Under the pieces are notes generated by a model that was not told the origin of the DNA, searched no databases, and saw nothing but the letters and a program-made list of their open reading frames with translations. 64,000 nucleotides of DNA from the NCBI GenBank assembly GCA_002166865.1, contig NHTQ01000001.1, positions 992,001 to 1,056,000 on the forward strand. Direction: 5' to 3'. Source of the DNA: Rhodobacteraceae bacterium WFHF2C18. GTDB taxonomy: Bacteria; Pseudomonadota; Alphaproteobacteria; Rhodobacterales; Rhodobacteraceae. Positions 19,901 through 29,009 of this stretch are shown piece after piece (within the stretch, counting starts at the first letter, position 1; each line of letters begins with the position of its first letter). Position numbers and translations under genes: made by a program.

Positions 19901-19938
19901 GTGAGCAGGCGGCCGCCCTGCGCCAGACGTGTGCTCAT
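16927..19938 (-). CDS. soxA: sarcosine oxidase alpha subunit
   Basis: The 1003-residue protein has an N-terminal ferredoxin-like domain (FTFNGKRLTGHAGDTLASAL), an NAD-binding Rossmann domain (VLVIGGGVAGLQAALAAGRAG) and a C-terminal aminomethyltransferase/GcvT-like folate domain (about 600-1000). Together these pass formaldehyde-level carbon to tetrahydrofolate. The ATG at 19936-19938 overlaps the soxD stop in an ATGA; a longer upstream frame lies in the soxD shadow and was rejected. Length agrees with known alpha subunits. Confidence 0.95.
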   Translation of the reverse strand: MSTRLAQGGRLLTRGRPVNFTFNGKRLTGHAGDTLASALLANDQLMVGRSFKYHRPRGIVASGAEEPNALVGMGEGDRFEPNQRTTTTELHEGLTCISQNHWPSLEFDVGAINAQLARFLPAGFYYKTFMEPRPFWKHIYEPFIRQSAGLGKPPKGADPDSYEHFYAFADVLVIGGGVAGLQAALAAGRAGARVLVMEQTPHWGGRAPVDGGTIEGKPAEQFVTDALEELTGMDNVTLRSRLMGAGVYDHGYVLGYEQVAEPRAGQAGPRHRLWRIRATRVITATGALERPLSFAGNDVPGVMLASAVRDYAVNYAVSVGDRTVVVTNNDDAYRTAITLKELGLEVPAILDARKGGGGPLAERARDLGIRVETGKGVAKVKGTRRVEAVAICNQAGEGAVLEEIKCDAVAMSGGWSPVVHLFSHCGGKLNWDADQALFRPDRDKGPTGADGDVFVLAAGAANGHLDLAGGLADAHRAGRDAAREAGFTAADATAPQAEAPEEMPLEPVWLMPQGAGVKLRMKAWLDYQNDVKVSDIQLAAREGYESVEHAKRYTTLGMATDQGKLSNINGLAILSDALGQPIPQTGTTTFRPPYTPISMAAIAGQARGETFQPVRRTPMHDWHAENGAYWEPVGQWRRPYCYLRDGEGVQDALNREITQTRESLGLLDASTLGKIVVKGPDAGRFMDMLYTNMMSTLKPGRCRYGLMCSENGFLMDDGVVARLDEDTFLCHTTTGGAENVHGHMEEWLQTEWWDWQVYTANVTEQYAQIGVAGPNSRKVLEKLTDDDVSAEALGFMGWKPITVAGIPARVFRISFAGELSFELAVPAGHGRTLWDKLMEAGAEHGVMPYGTEAMHVMRAEKGFIMIGDETDGTVIPQDLGLHWAISKKKDDYIGKRAQARSHMTDPDRWQLVGLETLDGSVLPDGAYATAPGTNANGQRNVQGRVTSTYHSPTLGRGIAMGLVKHGPDRMGEVLEFPKVDGTIVEAKIVEPVFYDKEGEKLNA

Positions 19939-20264
19939 TCGACCTCTCTCCAGCTCCAGCCCGGCCGCTTGGCCGAGATCTTGTCCTTGATGTCCTTGGG
20001 CGGCTCGGTGGTCTGCGCACTGTAGGTGCCGAAGACCTCCAGCGTCGCCGTGCAGCGCGCGGCGTGAAACCACTTGCCGCAGCCGTTGGCATGGCGCCAG
20101 CGTTCGAAATGCACGCCGCGGGGGTTTTCCTTGGCAAACAGGTAGGCGTGGAATTCCTCGTCCGAGGATCCCGGGCCATGCCGTTTCAGGTGCGCCTCGC
20201 CACCGGGGGCGAACTCGCTTTCCTCGCCGGTGACGCCGCAATTGGGGCATGTCAGCATGAGCAT
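19935..20264 (-). CDS. soxD: sarcosine oxidase delta subunit
   Basis: The 109-residue zinc-binding subunit opens with MLMLTCPNCGVTGEESEF. The two N-terminal Cys, plus the His and Cys of WFHAARC, match the zinc ligands of known delta subunits. It is coupled to soxA by a 4-nt overlap and follows soxB after 13 nt. Confidence 0.94.
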   Translation of the reverse strand: MLMLTCPNCGVTGEESEFAPGGEAHLKRHGPGSSDEEFHAYLFAKENPRGVHFERWRHANGCGKWFHAARCTATLEVFGTYSAQTTEPPKDIKDKISAKRPGWSWREVE

Positions 20265-20277
20265 CTTCGCGTCCTCC

Positions 20278-21522
20278 TCAGTGCGCCACGCCGGCGGCCA
20301 CGCTTTCGTCGATGAAGCGGCCTTCCTTGAAACGGTCGAGGCTGAACTCGTCGCAAAGCGGCGACTGCCCCTTGGCCATCAGTTCGGCGAAGCCCCAGCC
20401 CGAGCCCGGCGTCGCCTTGAAGCCGCCGGTGCCCCAGCCGCAGTTGATGAAACAGTTCCCCAGCGGCGTCTTGCTGAGGATGGGCGAGCGGTCGCCGGTC
20501 ATGTCCACGATGCCACCCCATTGGCGCAGCATCTTGAGCCGGTTGATGACGGGGAAGGTTTCGCACAGCGCGCGCACCGTCTCTTCGATGTGGTGGAAGC
20601 TGCCGCGCTGCGTGTAGTTGTTGAACCCGTCCGCGCCGCCGCCGATCACCATCTCGCCCTTGTCCGACTGGCTCATGTAGCCGTGCACGGTGTTGGCCAT
20701 CACGACGACATCCATGCAGGGCTTGATGGGCTCGCTGACCAGGGCCTGGAGCGCCACGCTCTCGATCGGCAGGCGGAAGCCCGCCATCTCGGCCAATTGC
20801 CCGGAATGGCCGGCCACCACGATGCCCAGCTTGTCGCAGGCGATGTCGCCGCGGTTGGTGGTGACGCCGGAGACCTTGCCGCCCTCCTGCCGGATGCCCG
20901 TGACCTCGCATTTCTGGATCACGTCCATGCCCATGGCCGAACAGGCCCGGGCGAGCCCCCAAGCGACAGCGTCGTGCCGCGCGGTCCCGGCCCGGGGCTG
21001 CCACAGCGCGCCCAGCACGGGGTAGCGCGGCCCCTCGATGTTCATGATGGGGCACAGTTCCTTGACGCGCTCGGGCGAGATGAACTCGGTATCCACGCCT
21101 TGCAGGGCGTTGGCATGGGCCGTGCGCGTGTAGCCGCGGACCTCGTGCTGGGTCTGGGCCAGCATCATAACGCCGCGGGGGCTGAACATGATGTTGTAGT
21201 TCAGATCCTGGCTGAGCGTCTCGTAGAGGCTGCGCGACTTCTCGTACATCGCGGCCGAGGGATCCTGCAGGTAATTCGACCGGATGATCGTGGTGTTGCG
21301 GCCGGTGTTGCCGCCGCCCAGCCAGCCCTTTTCCAGGATGGCGACGTTGGTGATGCCGTGGTTCTTTCCGAGGTAATAGGCGGTGGCCAGGCCGTGCCCC
21401 CCTGCCCCGATGATGATGGCATCGTATTTCTTTTTCGGCTCTGGCGATGCCCAGGCGCGCTCCCACCCCATGTGGTAACGGAAGGCTTCGCGGGCGACGG
21501 CAAAGGCGGAATAGCGTTTCAT
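20278..21522 (-). CDS. soxB: sarcosine oxidase beta subunit
   Basis: The 414-residue catalytic flavoprotein subunit has the FAD-binding motif AIIIGAGGHGLATAYYL near residue 35. The TARHDAVAWG segment holds the His that carries covalent FMN in characterised beta subunits. The start MKRYSAFAVAREA is the common family N-terminus. It is the first gene of soxBDAG and divergent from ccmI across 211 nt. No folate-linked one-carbon genes (glyA, purU, folD) lie next to the operon in this window. Confidence 0.95.
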   Translation of the reverse strand: MKRYSAFAVAREAFRYHMGWERAWASPEPKKKYDAIIIGAGGHGLATAYYLGKNHGITNVAILEKGWLGGGNTGRNTTIIRSNYLQDPSAAMYEKSRSLYETLSQDLNYNIMFSPRGVMMLAQTQHEVRGYTRTAHANALQGVDTEFISPERVKELCPIMNIEGPRYPVLGALWQPRAGTARHDAVAWGLARACSAMGMDVIQKCEVTGIRQEGGKVSGVTTNRGDIACDKLGIVVAGHSGQLAEMAGFRLPIESVALQALVSEPIKPCMDVVVMANTVHGYMSQSDKGEMVIGGGADGFNNYTQRGSFHHIEETVRALCETFPVINRLKMLRQWGGIVDMTGDRSPILSKTPLGNCFINCGWGTGGFKATPGSGWGFAELMAKGQSPLCDEFSLDRFKEGRFIDESVAAGVAH

Positions 21523-21733
21523 GCGCAGACCCAAGGGTTGGACGGATTCGCAGCGATCCTGCGTGCAAGCGTAATGCGACAAAGCCGCGGCCCGGACCGT
21601 AGTGCACGCGGCAAATCACACGCGATAAGCGACATGGCGGCCCTCGCGCCCATGCGCCGCAGGCCGGCGGCGGCATTGCCTCTTTTTTCCCGGGCCGCGG
21701 AGGGATACATCCAGTACCGAATTGGGAGAGGCC

Positions 21734-22960
21734 ATGGTTTTCTGGATCGTCATCGGAGCGCTGGCGCTGATCGTCGGTGGCATATTGGGCATCACGCTGG
21801 TGCGGGGACGCGTGGGCGACAAACCGCCGGCCGCCTACGACCTGCAGGTCTATCGCGACCAGTTGAAAGAGGTGGACCGCGACGAGGCCCGCGGCGTGCT
21901 CGACGCCGCCGAGGCCGAGCGTTTGCGCGCCGAGGTATCACGCCGGGTTCTGGCGGCTGACGCGCAGTTGCGCGCGGGCGGCGATTCGGGCGGCCAGCCC
22001 CGCCGCCTTGGCGCGGTCATCGCGGTCGTGCTGGCGCTTGGCCTTGCCGGCGGATCCGTCGCCCTGTACGCCGAGTTGGGCGCGCCCGGCTACGGCGATG
22101 TGCCGCTGCAGGCGCGGCTGGCCGCCTCGGAAGAGGCGCGCGCGAACCGCCTGGACCAGGCGGCGGCGGAAGAGCGCATTCCTGCACGCGGGACAGCCCC
22201 CGGCGCCAGCGCGGAATTCATCGAGCTGATGAAGAAACTCCGCAAGACGGTGGAGGAGCGCCCCGAGGATCTGCGCGGCCTGCAGCTCCTGGCGCGCAAC
22301 GAGGCCGCGCTCGGCAACTTGCCGGCAGCCCGCAAGGCCCAGGAACGGATCATCGCGGTCAAGGGCCCCGAGGCCAGCGCCCGCGACTATTCGCGCCTTG
22401 CCGAACTGATGATCGGCGCCGCGGGGGGCTATGTCTCGAAGGATGCCGAGGCGGCGCTGCGCGAGGCGCTGGAGCGCGAGCCGAGCCTGCCGACGGCCCG
22501 CTATTACCTCGGTCTCTACATGCTGCAGGTTGACCGGCCCGACGCCGCCTTCAGGATCTGGGAACGCCTGCTGCGCAACAGCGCGCCGGACGCTCCCTGG
22601 GTCGAGCCGATCCGGGCCCAGATCGAGGAGGTCGCCTGGCGCGCCGGCGTCGACTACGAACTGCCCCCTGCGCCAGAGGCCCCCGGGCCCTCGCAGGAGG
22701 ACATGGAGGCCGCCGGCGAGATGTCGGCGGAGGATCGCCAGGCCATGATCCGCGGCATGGTCGAGGGGCTCTCGGACCGGCTGGCCAACGAGGGCGGCAC
22801 CGCCGACGAATGGGCGCGGCTCGTCAATGCCTTGGGTGTACTGGGCGAAACCGGGCGCGCCCGCGCGATCTGGCGCGAGGCGCAAGACGTCTTCGCCGAA
22901 CGGCCGGAGGATCTGGCGACGGTGCGCGCCGCCGCGCAGCGCGCGGGCGTCGCGGAATGA
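21734..22960 (+). CDS. ccmI: c-type cytochrome biogenesis protein CcmI
   Basis: The 408-residue protein has an N-terminal membrane helix (MVFWIVIGALALIVGG), a cytoplasmic loop with the conserved YRDQLKEVDRDEARGVL leucine-zipper-like segment, a second helix near residue 95, and a periplasmic TPR region. CcmI binds apocytochrome c and delivers it to the CcmFH heme ligase. The ATG at 21734 has GGGAGAGG just upstream; an in-frame TTG at 21722 is less likely. It overlaps ruvX by 4 nt. Confidence 0.88.
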   Translation: MVFWIVIGALALIVGGILGITLVRGRVGDKPPAAYDLQVYRDQLKEVDRDEARGVLDAAEAERLRAEVSRRVLAADAQLRAGGDSGGQPRRLGAVIAVVLALGLAGGSVALYAELGAPGYGDVPLQARLAASEEARANRLDQAAAEERIPARGTAPGASAEFIELMKKLRKTVEERPEDLRGLQLLARNEAALGNLPAARKAQERIIAVKGPEASARDYSRLAELMIGAAGGYVSKDAEAALREALEREPSLPTARYYLGLYMLQVDRPDAAFRIWERLLRNSAPDAPWVEPIRAQIEEVAWRAGVDYELPPAPEAPGPSQEDMEAAGEMSAEDRQAMIRGMVEGLSDRLANEGGTADEWARLVNALGVLGETGRARAIWREAQDVFAERPEDLATVRAAAQRAGVAE

Positions 22961-23433
22961 TCTGCGAGGACATCGCCGAGTTCGCCACGGCCCTGCCGCG
23001 GGGCCGGCCCGTCATGGGGCTTGATCTGGGAACCAAGACCATCGGCGTGGCGCTGTCGGACCGGCTGCGCACGGTGGCCAGCCCGGTCGAGACGATACGG
23101 CGCAAGAAATTCGGCATCGACGCCGCGCGCCTGCTGGAGATCGCCGCCACCCGCGAGGCCGGCGGCATCATCCTCGGCCTGCCGCGCAACATGGATGGCT
23201 CGGAAGGGCCGCGCTGCCAGTCGACGCGGGCCTTCGCCCGGAACCTGCAATCCCTCACCGACCTGCCCATGGGGTTCTGGGACGAACGGCTTTCCACCGT
23301 GGCGGCCGAAAGGGCCCTTCTGGAGGCGGATGCGACACGCAAACGTCGCGCCGAGGTTATCGACAGCGTCGCGGCCTCCTATATCCTTCAGGGACTGTTG
23401 GACCGGCTGAGGCACATGGGGGACACGCCGTGA
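22957..23433 (+). CDS. ruvX: RuvX/YqgF Holliday-junction resolvase-like nuclease
   Basis: The 158-residue RNase H-fold protein has the first catalytic motif GLDLGTKTIGVALSD, a WDERLST segment with the second acidic residue, and an RAEVIDSVAAS segment near the end with the third. The family is involved in pre-16S rRNA end processing and was first predicted as a resolvase. The ATG at 22957 overlaps the ccmI stop in an ATGA, and its own stop overlaps the next gene by 4 nt. Confidence 0.88.
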   Translation: MICEDIAEFATALPRGRPVMGLDLGTKTIGVALSDRLRTVASPVETIRRKKFGIDAARLLEIAATREAGGIILGLPRNMDGSEGPRCQSTRAFARNLQSLTDLPMGFWDERLSTVAAERALLEADATRKRRAEVIDSVAASYILQGLLDRLRHMGDTP

Positions 23434-23672
23434 ACGACGACCAGGTCTGGAAACGCGACGAGATCGAATCACCCTGCGTGCGCGTCTGCGTGGTCCACCC
23501 CGAGGCGCGGATCTGCACCGGCTGCTACCGCACCACCGACGAGATCGCGGGCTGGTCACGCATGACGCCGGACGAGCGGCGCGCGGTCATGGCGGCCCTG
23601 CCCGGGCGCGCGCCCCTTCTGCGCAAACGCCGCGGCGGCCGCGCGGCGCGCAAGGACCGCAGCACCGGGTGA
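23430..23672 (+). CDS. DUF1289 family protein
   Basis: The 80-residue protein has the typical DUF1289 cysteine pattern: SPCVRVC, then CTGCYRT, followed by DEIAGWSRM. The C-terminus is strongly basic (RKRRGGRAARK). Function unknown; the Cys spacing suggests metal binding. It starts inside the end of ruvX (GTGA overlap). Confidence 0.85.
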   Translation: MNDDQVWKRDEIESPCVRVCVVHPEARICTGCYRTTDEIAGWSRMTPDERRAVMAALPGRAPLLRKRRGGRAARKDRSTG

Positions 23673-23723
23673 GGGCCTTCGCCCTCGTCTTCGCAAACCA
23701 CCGGCGCAGCGGCCGGCTGCCGC

Positions 23724-24512
23724 TCACGGCATGTCAAGCCAGGCCCGTGATCCGGTCGGCAGTTCCGGGCGGAAATAGGCGATCATGCGCCCCGCGTCCG
23801 GGGCGCGGGCCCCTTCGGCCCAGGGGGCGATCCCGTGCAGCGCCATGCGGTGAACCAGATAGGCCTCGCCCGGGCGCGCGGGCACCGGCACGCGGGGGCA
23901 GGTCTCGAAGACCTCTCGACGCGCGGCGTGGTAATAGGGCGTCACGTCCCGGTCGGCCCAGTCCGCCTCGGGCACGGCGCCAAGCGCCTGCTCGAAGGCA
24001 CGGCGCATCACGTGATGGCTGCCCTCCCAGACCACCAGGGGGCTCGCCCCCGAATCGCAGGCGGTCAGCGGCAGCCCGAGGATGAAGGCATGCCGCTCGC
24101 ACAGCATGCGCCGCCGCTCTGACCCCACGGGCAGCAGGCCGTCCACATGTGCCGCATCGCGTCTGAGCCGGTAGCGGAACGCCGCCTCCCCCTCGCCGCG
24201 GCGGGGCCGGGGGTAACCCGGATACACGACCGACACCTGCCCCCGGTGCAACGGCAGATCACCGTAAAGGGCCCCGGCCGCCGCCACCGCCCCGCCGGGC
24301 AACGGCCCGGTGCCCGGCAAGGCGCCACTGGCGTCGTTGGGCAGCGTGTCCACCCCGACGAACCACGTGTCTTCGCACGCCATCCAGCGCTGCCGCTCGG
24401 CGGGGTCCGCGATGCGTTCATCGGCCGCCCTGCGCGCCGCCGATGCCCAATCCGCCACGGCCCGTTCCGCGGGAAACCGGACCCATCCCTTTTCCAGAAG
24501 CGTTTCTACCAT
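23724..24512 (-). CDS. phytanoyl-CoA dioxygenase-like Fe(II)/2-oxoglutarate enzyme
   Basis: The 262-residue protein has an H-x-D motif (H122, D124 in AAHVDGL) and a distal His in the segment VHRMALHGIAPW near residue 220, the usual iron triad of PhyH-type dioxygenases. The segment EGSHHVM fits the same fold. Substrate unknown. The start at 24510-24512 overlaps the TSUP permease stop by 7 nt, so the two are coupled. A much longer upstream frame is the shadow of the permease gene. Confidence 0.75.
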   Translation of the reverse strand: MVETLLEKGWVRFPAERAVADWASAARRAADERIADPAERQRWMACEDTWFVGVDTLPNDASGALPGTGPLPGGAVAAAGALYGDLPLHRGQVSVVYPGYPRPRRGEGEAAFRYRLRRDAAHVDGLLPVGSERRRMLCERHAFILGLPLTACDSGASPLVVWEGSHHVMRRAFEQALGAVPEADWADRDVTPYYHAARREVFETCPRVPVPARPGEAYLVHRMALHGIAPWAEGARAPDAGRMIAYFRPELPTGSRAWLDMP

Positions 24513-25330
24513 CCCAGCGATTTCCTCAGCATGTTGAGGGCCACCAGCGTCAGGAACACCGCGAAAACGCGTCTGAGCGGCTTGGGATCCATCGCATGGG
24601 CCAGTCTGACCCCCATGGGCGCGGTGACAAGCGTCATGGCGATGACGACCGCGAAGGCCACCAGGTTCACCGCGCCAACGGTCAGCGGCGGGCGGTTGGC
24701 CGCCGAGACCTCGAAGAACAGGAACCCCGCGACCGAGGGCACCGCGATGGTCAGGCCAAAGCCCGCGGCGGTGGCCACGGCACGATGGATCGGCACGCCG
24801 TAAAGGCTCATCAGCGGCACGCCGAAGCTGCCGCCTCCGATCCCCATCAGCACCGACAGGAATCCCACCACCGGTGAGGCGACGGCGCGCGGCAAACCCG
24901 CCGGCATCGCGGTCCCGAGGCGCCAGTGCGCCCGGCCCAGCCCCAGGTAGGCGCCGATCACGATCCCCAGAATGCCGAAGATGCCCTGCAGCGTGGTCGA
25001 GCGCAGGCTGGCCGCCACGGCAACGCCCGCCAGAGCGCCCAAGGCGATGCCCGGCCCCCAGGTCTTGAGAATATGCCAGTCCACCGCGCCTTTCTTGTGG
25101 TGGCTCAGAACCGACCGGATCGAGGTGACAACGATCGTGGCCAACGACGTCGCCAGGCAAATCTGCATCAGTTGCGGGCCGCCATAGCCCAGGGTCTGGA
25201 AGGTGTAGAAGAAGGACGGCACCAGAACGATCCCGCCACCCACGCCCAGAAGCCCGGCCAGGACGCCGGCGAAGGCGCCGATGACCAGCAGAAGGGCCAG
25301 CATCTGAACAAGAAGAAGCGTATCGGGCAT
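24506..25330 (-). CDS. TSUP (TauE/SafE) anion permease
   Basis: The 274-residue membrane protein has the duplicated family motif: GLLGVGGGIVLVP near residue 30 and GIGGGSFGVPLM near residue 165. TSUP proteins move sulfite, sulfoacetate, taurine-derived or other small organic anions across the inner membrane. Translational coupling to the dioxygenase downstream hints that the transported compound is linked to it, but the substrate is not evident. Confidence 0.85.
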   Translation of the reverse strand: MPDTLLLVQMLALLLVIGAFAGVLAGLLGVGGGIVLVPSFFYTFQTLGYGGPQLMQICLATSLATIVVTSIRSVLSHHKKGAVDWHILKTWGPGIALGALAGVAVAASLRSTTLQGIFGILGIVIGAYLGLGRAHWRLGTAMPAGLPRAVASPVVGFLSVLMGIGGGSFGVPLMSLYGVPIHRAVATAAGFGLTIAVPSVAGFLFFEVSAANRPPLTVGAVNLVAFAVVIAMTLVTAPMGVRLAHAMDPKPLRRVFAVFLTLVALNMLRKSLGW

Positions 25331-25448
25331 GTCGGCCTCCGGCGTTCCACCGGCCGAGGCTTACACGTGCTGGCCGGGAAGGAAAAGCCGCCGGAAGGAA
25401 TGCAACCGGACCGGCCAGCTTTTCAGTGCTGAAAGCCAAGGCCGCCGG

Positions 25449-26513
25449 TCAGTGCGCCGGGTGCGGCTGGGTATTCGGCGCGAGTTGGGAAAGCGCGGCC
25501 TCCACCAGTTCCGGCCCCGCGCCCGGCCGCGTGGCGCCCTCCGACAGCATCCGCCGCCAGGCCCGCGCGCCGGGCCGGCCAGCGAAAAGGCCCAGCATGT
25601 GCCGCGTCACCTGGTTGAGTTTGCCGCCATTGGCCAGGTGATTCTCGATATAAGGCAGCATGTTTCGGGCGGCCTGCTCGGGCGTGGCGTCGGGGCCCGG
25701 CGCGCCGAAGATCCGCCGATCCGCCGCGGCGAGGATCTCCGCGGGCCGGTGGTAGGCCGCCCGCCCCACCATGACGCCGTCAAGACCGCCGGCCAGGAAA
25801 GCCTCGGCCGCGTCAAGCGATCCGATACCGCCATTGACCGAGATGTGAAGCCCGGGAAACCTGTCCTTCATGCGCGCCACCAGATCATAGTACAGCGGCG
25901 GAACCTCGCGGTTTTCCTTGGGTGAGAGCCCCTGCAGCCAGGCCTTCCGCGCGTGAATGGTCACCCGCGATACCCCGGCCCGGGCGACATGGCCGAGAAA
26001 TTCGGGCAGAACCGCCTCCGGGTTCTGCTCGTCCACTCCGATGCGGCATTTCACCGTCACCTCCGGGCCGTCATCGCCCAGGGCCTCGATCATCGCGGCG
26101 CAACAGGCCGCCACGAGGCCCGGCCGCTCCATCAGGACCGCCCCGAATGTGCCTGACTGCACCCGGTCGGACGGGCAGCCGACGTTGAGATTAATTTCGT
26201 CGTAGCCGGCCTCGGCACCCAACCGGGCGGCCCGGGCCAGTTCGTCGGGCTCCGCGCCGCCCAGTTGCAGCGCCACCGGGTGTTCCTCGGGCGCATGCTC
26301 AAGCAGATGCAGCGCGCCGCCGCGCACCAGCGCCGGCGCCGTCACCATCTCGGTGTAAAGCAGCGTCGAGCGCGACAGCTGCCGGTGCAGGTACCGACAG
26401 TGCCGGTCCGTCCAATCCATCATGGGGGCGACGGACAGGCGGGTGGCGACGTCGCGTATCGGGTTGTATGACGTGTCCAACTTCCTTCCCAAGGTCCATG
26501 TCGCAGCATTCAC
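25449..26513 (-). CDS. dusA: tRNA-dihydrouridine synthase DusA
   Basis: The 354-residue FMN enzyme reduces uridines in the tRNA D-loop. Visible signatures are SVAPMMDWTDRHCR at the N-terminus, the catalytic Cys in NLNVGCPSDRVQ, the HARKAWLQGLSPKENR segment typical of DusA, and the phosphate-binding SVNGGIGS and GVMVGRAAY. The first 25 residues are an extra N-terminal stretch; the exact start is uncertain. Confidence 0.93.
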   Translation of the reverse strand: MNAATWTLGRKLDTSYNPIRDVATRLSVAPMMDWTDRHCRYLHRQLSRSTLLYTEMVTAPALVRGGALHLLEHAPEEHPVALQLGGAEPDELARAARLGAEAGYDEINLNVGCPSDRVQSGTFGAVLMERPGLVAACCAAMIEALGDDGPEVTVKCRIGVDEQNPEAVLPEFLGHVARAGVSRVTIHARKAWLQGLSPKENREVPPLYYDLVARMKDRFPGLHISVNGGIGSLDAAEAFLAGGLDGVMVGRAAYHRPAEILAAADRRIFGAPGPDATPEQAARNMLPYIENHLANGGKLNQVTRHMLGLFAGRPGARAWRRMLSEGATRPGAGPELVEAALSQLAPNTQPHPAH

Positions 26514-26650
26514 AGCCGTCTGCCGGCGGGCCTCGCGTTATCCTTGGCGCACAGGCTCCTCCGGGCGCGGGTCATCCCGATATAGTCAAAAGGCGTTGCC
26601 GGAACCACCCTTCGCAGGGTGCAGGTGCCACGGGGCGGGCGGCAGGGCGC

Positions 26651-27505
26651 TTATCGCATCAGGACGACCGGAACCTTGCAGGAGCGCACCATTTCGGTGG
26701 TCGTCGAACCGATGATGAGACTGCGGATCCGGCTGTGGCCGTAGGCGCCCATGACGACCATTCCGAATTCCTCCTCCTCGACCAGCTTGCCCAGTTCGAC
26801 ATCCGGCTGGCCCGGGACGATCCGGGTGACCGCCTCGATCCCCGCCGCTTTCAGCACCGCCCGTGCGTTCTCCAGCCCTTTCCGGGCCTCGGCGGTTTCG
26901 GAACCGATCGTGACAACGTGGACCGCCAGCCCGGCGAAAAGGGGGCTGCGCGCGATGTGATCGACCGCCTTCATCGCGGAACTGCCGCCGTCATAGGCCA
27001 CCAGAACCTTCTCGATGGGCTTGAACGCCCGCGAGGCGACGAAGACGGGACGGTGCGCCGCGCGCACGATGCGTTCAAGGTTCGATCCCAGATGACCGGA
27101 GGCGAAATCGGCCGCCTCGCCACGTTTACCTATCACGATGACCCGCGCCTGCTCCTCGACCTCGGCGATGCTTTCCACGATATCGCCGTGCCGCAGGCGC
27201 GTGGTGATCTCGTTCACGCCGGCCTTGTCGACGATCGCGCGGGCATCCTCAAGGATCGCGCGGCCGCGCGCGCTGACAAGCTTGGCCCGCTGCGCATCGA
27301 CTTCCGCCAGTTCCTCCAGCAGTGCCGAGCGCGCCCCCAGGCGGATCGAGCCGGAGAGGTCCTGCTTTTCCGGCGCCTCGCGGCGCCCCAGGACGTGGAT
27401 CAGTTCCACCGTCGCGCCGGTGCGGCCGGAAATCCAGGCCGCGTGGTCGCAGACGCTTTCGGAGTAGATCGAGCCGTCCACCAGCGCGATGATTTTCTCT
27501 GTCAT
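26651..27505 (-). CDS. tandem-domain universal stress protein
   Basis: The 284-residue protein contains two UspA domains. The second ends with the ATP-binding G-x2-G-x9-GS signature (VMGAYGHSRIRSLIIGSTT), and the first has a shorter version (VIGKRGEAADFASGHLGSN). The ATG at 27503-27505 has GGAAGG upstream. It follows the SulP gene by 13 nt and is probably co-transcribed, which suggests the stress protein modulates or serves the transporter. Confidence 0.88.
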   Translation of the reverse strand: MTEKIIALVDGSIYSESVCDHAAWISGRTGATVELIHVLGRREAPEKQDLSGSIRLGARSALLEELAEVDAQRAKLVSARGRAILEDARAIVDKAGVNEITTRLRHGDIVESIAEVEEQARVIVIGKRGEAADFASGHLGSNLERIVRAAHRPVFVASRAFKPIEKVLVAYDGGSSAMKAVDHIARSPLFAGLAVHVVTIGSETAEARKGLENARAVLKAAGIEAVTRIVPGQPDVELGKLVEEEEFGMVVMGAYGHSRIRSLIIGSTTTEMVRSCKVPVVLMR

Positions 27506-27518
27506 GGCCGTTCCTTCC

Positions 27519-29009
27519 TCAATGCGCCATAAGCTTGTCCATCGCGCCCGGCTTGTCGTGAATCGCAAGCCGGTCGACAAGGGTTTCGGTGGCCTCGTTC
27601 ATGCCCACGACCTCGACCTCGGCCCCGTCGCGGCGGAACTTCAGGATCGCCATGTCAAGCGCCTGGACCGAACTGATATCCCAGATATGCGCGCGACTCA
27701 CGTCGATCACGACGCGCTCAGGCGCCTCCTTGAAATCGAAGGCATTCATGAAGTCCTCGACCGAGCCGTAGAACAGCTGCCCCTCGACGTGGTAGGTGCG
27801 CACGCGGCCGTCGGGGCTGATCTCGGTGGTCACGCGGAACAGCTGCGCGATCTTGCCGGCGAAGAAGATCCCCGACAGCAGCACGCCGACCAGAACCCCG
27901 ATGGCCAGGTTGTGAGTGTAGACCACGGTGACGACGGTCGCGATCATCACGATCGAGGACGATCGCGGATGCACGCGGAGGTTCTGGATCGACGACCACG
28001 AGAAGGTCCCGATCGAAACCATGATCATGATCGCAACCAGCGCGGCCATCGGAATGCGGCTGACGATGTCGCCCAGGCCCACGACCATCCCCAGCAGGAA
28101 AACCCCGGCCGCGAAACTGGACAAGCGGCCCCGGCCACCCGATTTCACGTTGATGATCGACTGCCCGATCATCGCGCAGCCCGCCATGCCGCCGATGAAG
28201 CCGGTGGCGGTGTTGGCCAGCCCCTGACCGATGCATTCCTGGTTGCGATCCGATTTCGTGTCCGTCAGGTCGTCCACGATGTTCTGGGTCATCAGGCTTT
28301 CCAGCAGGCCCACCACCGCCACGGCCACCGAATAGGGCAGGATGATCGTCAGCGTCTCCAGCGTCAGCGGGATCTGAGGGATCAGGAAGACCGGTAGCGT
28401 GTCGGGCAACGCCCCCATGTCGCCCACGGTGCGCACGTCCCAGCCGAGGGCGATGGTGAGGACCGTGAGCAAGATGATGGTGACAAGCGGCGAGGGCACC
28501 GCCTTTGTCAGCTTCGGGAAAAGGTAGATGATGGCCAGCCCTCCCGCCACGAGGGCATAGGTCAGCCAGCCGACCTTGCGGGGGTCGAGTTCGGGCAGCT
28601 GCGCCATGAAGATCAGGATGGCGAGCGCGTTGACGAAGCCTGTCATCACCGATTTCGAGACGTAGCGCATGACGAAACCGAGCTTGAAGGCCCCGGCCCC
28701 GATCTGGATCAGCCCCGCCAGCACGGTCGCGGCAAGAAGGTATTGCAGCCCGTGGTCGCGCACCAGCGTGACCATCAAAACGGCGGTGGCGGCCGTCGCG
28801 GCCGAGATCATGCCCGGCCGCCCGCCCGTGATCGCGGTGATGACGGCGATGGAGAAGCTGGCGTAGAGCCCCACCTTGGGATCCACGCCGGCGATGATGG
28901 AAAAGGCGATCGCCTCGGGAATGAGAGCGAGCGCCACGACGAGGCCGGCCATGAGGTCGCCCCGGATGTTGGCCAGCCACTGGCCGCGGTAAGCGTCGAG
29001 TGAGATCAT
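27519..29009 (-). CDS. SulP-family anion permease with STAS domain
   Basis: The 496-residue protein has about 10-14 membrane segments, the SulP opening ([21 protein letters not shown]), and a C-terminal STAS domain (about residues 390-490) with [16 protein letters not shown]. SulP proteins import sulfate, bicarbonate or other anions; this subfamily is often linked to bicarbonate or sulfate but cannot be settled here. The start at MISLDAYRG (29009) is chosen because upstream sequence looks non-coding. Followed 13 nt later by the UspA gene. Confidence 0.87.
   Translation of the reverse strand: MISLDAYRGQWLANIRGDLMAGLVVALALIPEAIAFSIIAGVDPKVGLYASFSIAVITAITGGRPGMISAATAATAVLMVTLVRDHGLQYLLAATVLAGLIQIGAGAFKLGFVMRYVSKSVMTGFVNALAILIFMAQLPELDPRKVGWLTYALVAGGLAIIYLFPKLTKAVPSPLVTIILLTVLTIALGWDVRTVGDMGALPDTLPVFLIPQIPLTLETLTIILPYSVAVAVVGLLESLMTQNIVDDLTDTKSDRNQECIGQGLANTATGFIGGMAGCAMIGQSIINVKSGGRGRLSSFAAGVFLLGMVVGLGDIVSRIPMAALVAIMIMVSIGTFSWSSIQNLRVHPRSSSIVMIATVVTVVYTHNLAIGVLVGVLLSGIFFAGKIAQLFRVTTEISPDGRVRTYHVEGQLFYGSVEDFMNAFDFKEAPERVVIDVSRAHIWDISSVQALDMAILKFRRDGAEVEVVGMNEATETLVDRLAIHDKPGAMDKLMAH

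Noticed and set aside
16927..20250. SoxA with about 100 extra N-terminal residues
   Set aside because: The extension is the shadow of soxD. The start at 19938 has the usual 4-nt overlap with soxD and gives normal length.
21523..21733. Riboswitch or folate-linked leader ahead of soxB
   Set aside because: The divergent region shows no recognisable conserved leader structure; only general promoter-like sequence.
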